Positions 6,415 through 8,816 of a DNA stretch of 8,816 bases are shown piece after piece (within the stretch, counting starts at the first letter, position 1; every line of letters begins with the position of its first letter). The notes beneath the pieces are model-generated. The model was given only the letters and a program-made list of their open reading frames with translations. It ran no database searches and had not been told where the DNA came from. Origin of the DNA: an uncultured Clostridia bacterium (GTDB lineage Bacteria; Bacillota; Clostridia; Lachnospirales; Anaerotignaceae); NCBI GenBank assembly GCA_937901125.1, contig CALCGT010000034.1, positions 1-8,816 on the forward strand. Direction: 5' to 3'. A program made the translations under genes and the position numbers.

Positions 6415-7022
6415 TTGGAACCACCCGCATTCTTCTTCGCCGCATAATCAGCGATATAGCAATCAGGGCAAAGCCCGCCGAATTTATCAAAATATTCCTG
6501 TGCGGTGTAGGTAGCCTTGCTCCCTTTGATTTCTTCCTTCAATTGTTTTCCACATCTTGTGCAGTATACAGGCTCCTTCTTTTCTTCCATTTGGCTGTAT
6601 TTCGTTCTGCCTGCAGCCCAGTAAACATCTGCGCCAATGCCCAATGCCTTCGTTGCCACGCTGATTGCATCTGTATACGCCATCTTGTAGCATTCATCGG
6701 AAGTTTCCGGCTCGCCTTTGAACCGATTTACCAGCATAGAGCCGCCGACACCCTCAATGGGCTTGCTCCACTCTCCATCAACTTTGATATAGAGAAGGAT
6801 TTCGCAGAAAGCAGCTACCTTTCCGTCTTTTCCCTCTTCGCACCATGTCCGTTTGATCTCCGTATACCAGCCGATGCCGCAGGGACCAAACATTTCCGTC
6901 AGCATCTGGATACGCCACATAGGGTTGATATCCGTAAATCCTTTCAGCTTCCCTGCGCCGATGGTCTTTTTCGCTTCGTCAGGCACGTTTCTGCCCGTGT
7001 TGTAATATTTCATGTTATCCAT
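6411..7022 (-). CDS. Rad52-like single-strand annealing protein with C-terminal CxxC pairs
   Basis: A 203-residue protein. Residues 25-135 resemble a Rad52/Sak-type annealing core common in Firmicutes phages: GFTDINPMWRIQMLTEMFGP (28-47), GIGWYTEI, AAFCEILLYIKVDGEW (70-85), GGSMLV, then TSDECYKMAYTDAISVATKA and LGIGADVYW (107-135). Such proteins anneal complementary single strands during phage recombination. The tail has CTRC (154-157) and CPDC (185-188), a likely zinc ribbon. ATG 7022-7020 was chosen because GGAGG lies ten bases upstream and homologues begin near KYYNTGRNVPDEAKK. Frame-open codons upstream (to about 7178) overlap the 55-residue gene in another frame and look non-coding. The gene overlaps that small gene by 8 bases. 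Rad52 membership is moderate; a role in DNA annealing is inferred. Confidence 0.72.
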   Translation of the reverse strand: MDNMKYYNTGRNVPDEAKKTIGAGKLKGFTDINPMWRIQMLTEMFGPCGIGWYTEIKRTWCEEGKDGKVAAFCEILLYIKVDGEWSKPIEGVGGSMLVNRFKGEPETSDECYKMAYTDAISVATKALGIGADVYWAAGRTKYSQMEEKKEPVYCTRCGKQLKEEIKGSKATYTAQEYFDKFGGLCPDCYIADYAAKKNAGGSK

Positions 7023-7182
7023 AAACTTCTTCCCTCCTGATACAGTCATCGCATCCGATGATTTCGCCGTTTCTGTAGTAGAAATAATCGCATTTTCTAC
7101 TGCCACATTCAGGACATTCCGGCTCTGATTCTTCGTATTCCTTTTCTCTGACGGGAGATTCTTCATAGATAAAACCACTCAT
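7015..7182 (-). CDS. 55-residue zinc-ribbon-like protein
   Basis: A short frame between the 89-residue cysteine-rich gene and the Rad52-like gene. It starts at an ATG that overlaps the previous stop (ATGA at 7182-7179), with GAGGTGG seven bases upstream. It stops at TAA 7017-7015, eight bases into the next gene. The protein (MSGFIYEESPVREKEYEESE at the start) has CPEC (23-26) and, after CDYFYYRNGEIIG, CDDC (44-47), a standard four-cysteine zinc ribbon. Coupling on both sides, the ribosome binding site and the cysteine pattern make it a real gene. The role is unknown; it may bind nucleic acid or a partner protein. Confidence 0.78.
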   Translation of the reverse strand: MSGFIYEESPVREKEYEESEPECPECGSRKCDYFYYRNGEIIGCDDCIRREEVYG

Positions 7183-7448
7183 TCTTCTGCCACCTCACAG
7201 ATTTCCGCCGGATAACTGGCTCCATCACAATACCAACACCGATATTCCGGCTTATATGTCCATTCACCAGTTTTGTAGAAAGGTTCACCAGTTACCGGCC
7301 TGATCAACATCGTGGTTTTCTTCGCTTCTTCCAAAGTCATACCCTTGCTCTTTCCGAAATGTTCTTCTTCGCAATCGCATTTTTCGCCAGGATCCAGATG
7401 GGCACCGCATTCGGTGCAAATATCAAATTTACCTGCTTTTACTGTCAT
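7179..7448 (-). CDS. 89-residue cysteine-rich phage protein, zinc-finger-like N-terminus
   Basis: The N-terminus has a four-cysteine knuckle (CTECGAHLDPGEKCDC, 12-27), followed by a charged stretch and a second group, CWYCDGASYPAEIC (69-82). The middle (GEPFYKTGEWTYKPEYR) is aromatic-rich. ATG 7448-7446 follows AAGGAGTGGAAGGCC. In-frame TTG and ATG-lacking codons upstream lie inside the preceding gene and are not needed. It overlaps the previous stop by 20 bases and the next gene by ATGA. I do not recognise a named family. Metal binding is likely from the cysteine pairs; the role is unknown. Confidence 0.72.
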   Translation of the reverse strand: MTVKAGKFDICTECGAHLDPGEKCDCEEEHFGKSKGMTLEEAKKTTMLIRPVTGEPFYKTGEWTYKPEYRCWYCDGASYPAEICEVAEE

Positions 7449-7698
7449 GGCCTTCCACTCCTTCCGTTGGTTCTTCAAATCCCGCCAAAAGTATTGTCAT
7501 TGCCGTAATGGCGGTATCAAAGTGATTCCCCAATTCTTCACTGTCAATTTCAGCTTGCCTTTTATTCATGCCATTGCCTCTGATTACCTGCGCCTGCAGG
7601 ATAGGTTTTAACTGACTCAGCCCTGCAATGCTGTCTTCCAATTCTTCTTTTGTAATTCCGATCATTACAATGCCGTTTTCAAAACTTTCAATACTCAT
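7429..7698 (-). CDS. Small hypothetical phage protein, 89 aa
   Basis: Starts MSIESFENGIVMIGITKEEL and is mostly predicted helical, with ITKEELEDSIAGLSQLKP and a second helical region HFDTAITAMTILLAGFEEP. No known domain or catalytic motif is evident. ATG 7698-7696 overlaps the stop of the methyltransferase pseudogene (ATGA), and GGAGG lies eight bases upstream within that gene's final W-R codons. An in-frame ATG at 7719-7717 would add MHLEEWF, but those codons contain the ribosome binding site itself, so the downstream start is preferred. Confidence 0.65.
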   Translation of the reverse strand: MSIESFENGIVMIGITKEELEDSIAGLSQLKPILQAQVIRGNGMNKRQAEIDSEELGNHFDTAITAMTILLAGFEEPTEGVEGHDSKSR

Positions 7699-7712
7699 AA
7701 ACCATTCCTCCA
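7692..7712 (-). repeat. 21-bp gene-junction element, copy 1
   Basis: A TGGAGGAATG stretch followed by GTTTATGAGTA, matching 8173-8153 at 19 of 21 bases. In both places it combines the last codons of one frame (W-R-N-x-L-stop), a Shine-Dalgarno GGAGG and the ATG of the next gene. Confidence 0.7.
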
Positions 7713-8159
7713 AATGCAAATCATGCTGGGAAATGGTGCCGCTTGTGGCTTCCCATTTTCCCCAACTGCCGGTTTTCCGTCCACTTCAAAATTAAGCCTT
7801 CCGCGGATAAATCTAATTTCCGCCTTTCCGAGTATGTATTCATGGAATCTCTTAACATCTGTTCTTGCCGGAAGCAATGCCACAACCACTGTATCCGGCT
7901 TTTTGCTTTCTTCATAACATTTCCGCACCCATTCATCTTGCCTTCCTGTCCTGCTGTATGGAGGATTACAAAACACAGTCTCCCCTTCCCAGCTTTATAT
8001 CAGGCCATCTTCGACCTCTGTATAGTGCTTTTCGCATTTTGCATTTTCATGGGTACTACATGAATCCAAGGTAAAATGAAATTCTTTGTCCAATTCTTCA
8101 AATAGTTTTTGCGGAGTTTCCCAATCATCCTTCGCGGATGAATAATGCACGTTATTCAT
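7695..8159 (-). pseudogene. Phage N6-adenine methyltransferase (Dam-like) with in-frame TAA
   Basis: A single frame from ATG 8159-8157 (GGAGG eight bases upstream) to TGA 7697-7695 would encode 154 residues, normal for the phage N6-adenine methyltransferase family. Its start is typical (MNNVHYSSAKDDWETPQKLF), followed by DKEFHFTLDSCSTHENAKCE. The catalytic NPPY motif is at 65-68 (VFCNPPYSRTGRQDEWVRKC), then VVALLPARTDVKRFHEYI, AEIRFIRGRLNF and PFPSMICIWRNGL. Codon 55 is TAA (7997-7995), between EDGLI and SWEGE. The family usually has Q or K there, so C-to-T in CAA is the simplest cause. The 54-residue N-terminal product lacks NPPY. A GTG at 7976-7974 behind AGGGGAG could restart translation, giving a fragment without the N-terminus; function is doubtful. 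Confidence 0.88.
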
Positions 8160-8173
8160 AAATCATTCCTCCA
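8153..8173 (-). repeat. 21-bp gene-junction element, copy 2
   Basis: TGGAGGAATG followed by ATTTATGAATA; see the copy at 7692-7712. Here the frame in front of it is the D12 methylase remnant, and the ATG is that of the N6-adenine methyltransferase pseudogene. Confidence 0.7.
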
Positions 8174-8206
8174 TTTACTGCCGGGGTATTTAATAATTGA
8201 GTTCAT
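8156..8206 (-). pseudogene. 5' remnant of a D12-class DNA adenine methylase
   Basis: A 16-codon frame, MNSIIKYPGSKWRNDL, with its own ribosome binding site (GGGAGG, six bases before ATG 8206-8204). MNSIIKYPGSKWR is the standard beginning of D12-class (Dam-type) N6-adenine methylases, where KYPGSK binds cofactor. Here the ~250-codon remainder is missing. The last codons (W-R-N-D-L-stop) instead match the end of the N6-adenine methyltransferase (W-R-N-G-L-stop). The remnant therefore appears to be a Dam start joined to another gene's end, at a shared TGG or TGGAGG. It overlaps the next start by ATGA and may now serve only as a leader for translating it. Confidence 0.72.
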
Positions 8207-8219
8207 TTTCTCCCTCCCA

Positions 8220-8330
8220 TCAGCCAATCATCACTTCTTTCAGTTCTTCCATGGTTTCTACTTTCTTTCCGCACAGTTCCGGCAGATTTGCTCTTACCAG
8301 TGCTTCCGCAAAGGGAGGAGGGACAGCATT
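8220..8330. repeat. Direct repeat copy B: C5-methyltransferase 3' end (remnant)
   Basis: The partner of 1079-1189 in the same orientation. It is the surviving 3' end of the collapsed methyltransferase gene. Confidence 0.85.
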
Positions 8331-8356
8331 TCTTCTAAGAAGTAAAGCTGTTTCAT
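8220..8356 (-). pseudogene. Collapsed C5-cytosine methyltransferase: first ~10 and last ~35 codons
   Basis: A very strong ribosome binding site (GGAGGTGATGAT) precedes ATG 8356-8354. The first codons give MKQLYFLEEM, alignable with MKQINILDEL of the intact C5 enzyme. After roughly ten codons the DNA jumps to the end of such a gene. In another frame it encodes NAVPPPFAEALVRANLP and continues to KVETMEELKEVMIG and TGA 8222-8220. Some 550 codons are missing. The join is out of frame, so the original ATG now yields about 18 residues ending at TAA. The likely breakpoint is the short GAAATGC shared by both ends. This is a dead gene whose internal deletion left its ends intact. Confidence 0.85.
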
Positions 8357-8379
8357 ATCATCACCTCCGAAAAGGCTAT

Positions 8380-8412
8380 AAAAATGCGGAGTGTGAAAAA
8401 CTATCCCTCCGC
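8380..8412 (-). terminator. Possible weak terminator before the methyltransferase remnant
   Basis: On the minus strand GCGGAG (8412-8407) can pair with CTCCGC (8391-8386) across a 15-base loop, followed by ATTTTTAT. The stem is short and the loop long, so termination would be weak or chance. It lies in the 80-base gap between the beta-helix gene and the methyltransferase remnant, where no coding is seen. Confidence 0.3.
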
Positions 8413-8435
8413 TGTATTTCTAGTACCTTTATCTA

Positions 8436-8816
8436 TCACACTTCATCCTTCGTCAGGTCGATCTGTATCTTCGCCAATTCTGCCGCTGCCTGATAAGCTT
8501 TGGCATGTTTGTTGTCGCCATGGGTTTCTTCCACTTTTTTCAGAAAATCTTCGATGTTTCCCAAGAAGTAACCGCAAGCCACGGTGATTTCATTATTTTT
8601 ATCACGGAAAAATGTGGTCGTTGCATTTCTGGAACCAATAGGGCCGACTGTAAGGACATGATTTACGCCATAGACCCTCGCATCGCCGCAGACCCTCGCA
8701 TTGCCGCAGACCCTCGCATCGCCGTAGACCCTCGCATCACCGTAGACCAACGCATTGTCGCAGACCCACGCATTGCCGTCATGGCTCAAGTTTTCTTCCT
8801 TTTCCAAATATCCTCC
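8436..8816 (-). CDS. Hexapeptide-repeat (left-handed beta-helix-like) phage protein, 5' end outside window
   Basis: The frame is open to the right edge, beginning GGYLEKEENLSHDGNAWV. In related phage proteins this GG-[FWY]-[IVL]-E-x-E-x-NLS motif lies inside the protein, so the true start is beyond 8816. The TTG at 8807-8805 is probably internal, although GGAGG happens to precede it by four bases. Next come six-residue repeats of the form V-[YC]-G-[DN]-A-[RLW] (VYGDARVYGDARVCGNAR and onward), typical of a left-handed beta-helix. A conserved C-terminal domain follows: VLTVGPIGSRNATTTFFRD, EITVACGYFLGNIEDFLKKV, ETHGDNKHAKAYQAAAELAK. Such proteins recur in Firmicutes prophages. Function is unknown to me. 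Confidence 0.85.
   Translation of the reverse strand, partial: GGYLEKEENLSHDGNAWVCDNALVYGDARVYGDARVCGNARVCGDARVYGVNHVLTVGPIGSRNATTTFFRDKNNEITVACGYFLGNIEDFLKKVEETHGDNKHAKAYQAAAELAKIQIDLTKDEV
8671..8778. repeat. Six 18-bp tandem repeats coding for the beta-helix hexapeptides
   Basis: Six consecutive 18-base units resembling YAGACCCTCGCATCGCCG start at 8671, 8689, 8707, 8725, 8743 and 8761. The last two are more diverged. Each unit encodes one six-residue coil of the beta-helix, so unit gain or loss would keep the frame and change coil number. Confidence 0.85.

Noticed and set aside
7023..7178. N-terminal extension of the Rad52-like protein (MVLSMKNLPSEK...)
   Set aside because: It starts at a GTG without a ribosome binding site and lies over the 55-residue gene in another frame. 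The ATG at 7022 has GGAGG and matches where homologues begin.
7699..7719. Upstream ATG start (MHLEEWF) for the 89-residue hypothetical gene
   Set aside because: Those codons contain the GGAGG that serves the ATG at 7698, and no ribosome binding site precedes the upstream ATG.
3983..8159. Genetic code reassignment (TAG or TAA read as glutamine)
   Set aside because: TAA or TAG ends several normal genes here at proper junctions (for example 4498-4496, 5200-5198, 5537-5535). Both stop types interrupt SSB, which no usual phage code explains.
8671..8778. Tandem repeats considered as a CRISPR array or iterons
   Set aside because: Units are contiguous 18-mers with no spacers, and they code for beta-helix hexapeptides in frame.

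Overview
The window looks like the early (DNA replication and recombination) region of a temperate phage or prophage from a Firmicutes-type host, perhaps Negativicutes or Clostridia. This rests on the protein families, strong GGAGG-type ribosome binding sites and moderate base composition; the host placement is an inference from sequence alone. Every supported gene is on the minus strand, so transcription runs from high to low coordinates. Genes are packed with 4-base ATGA overlaps or gaps of a few bases, as in one long early operon.

In transcription order: (1) at 8436-8816, the 3' part of a gene for a hexapeptide-repeat beta-helix protein that runs off the right edge. (2) At 7695-8356, a graveyard of DNA methyltransferase genes: a C5-cytosine methyltransferase collapsed to its first ~10 and last ~35 codons, the first ~12 codons of a D12-class adenine methylase, and a phage N6-adenine methyltransferase with an in-frame TAA. 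(3) At 6411-7698, a hypothetical gene, two small cysteine-rich (zinc-ribbon-like) genes, one only 55 codons long, and a Rad52-like annealing protein with a C-terminal CxxC pair. (4) At 5198-6414, a NinB-like protein, a histidine-rich HNH-like putative nuclease and a PD-(D/E)XK resolvase-like nuclease. (5) At 4496-5197, a replication organiser whose linker-coding DNA contains a striking iteron-like array, a candidate phage origin. (6) At 3983-4486, a single-stranded DNA-binding protein gene with two in-frame stops that cut off its tail and EDDDLPF tip. (7) At 2884-3968, a small conserved phage protein and a beta-class adenine methyltransferase. (8) At 1079-2887, an apparently intact 602-residue C5-cytosine methyltransferase with a repeat-built recognition region. 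(9) At 149-1067, a hypothetical phage protein and a late-regulator-like helix-turn-helix protein. (10) At 1-148, a TATAAT box, a hairpin terminator and the first four codons of the next gene, a layout resembling a late-gene switch.

Taken together, the genes encode single-strand annealing recombination (Rad52-like, NinB-like, SSB), DNA-branch processing (resolvase and HNH-like nucleases), replication initiation and host-mimicking DNA methylation for anti-restriction. The main theme is decay and reshuffling. Three in-frame stops interrupt two otherwise collinear genes, and two methyltransferase genes survive only as fused ends joined at short homologies. This suggests a cryptic or degenerating prophage, or one whose methyltransferase cassette turns over quickly.
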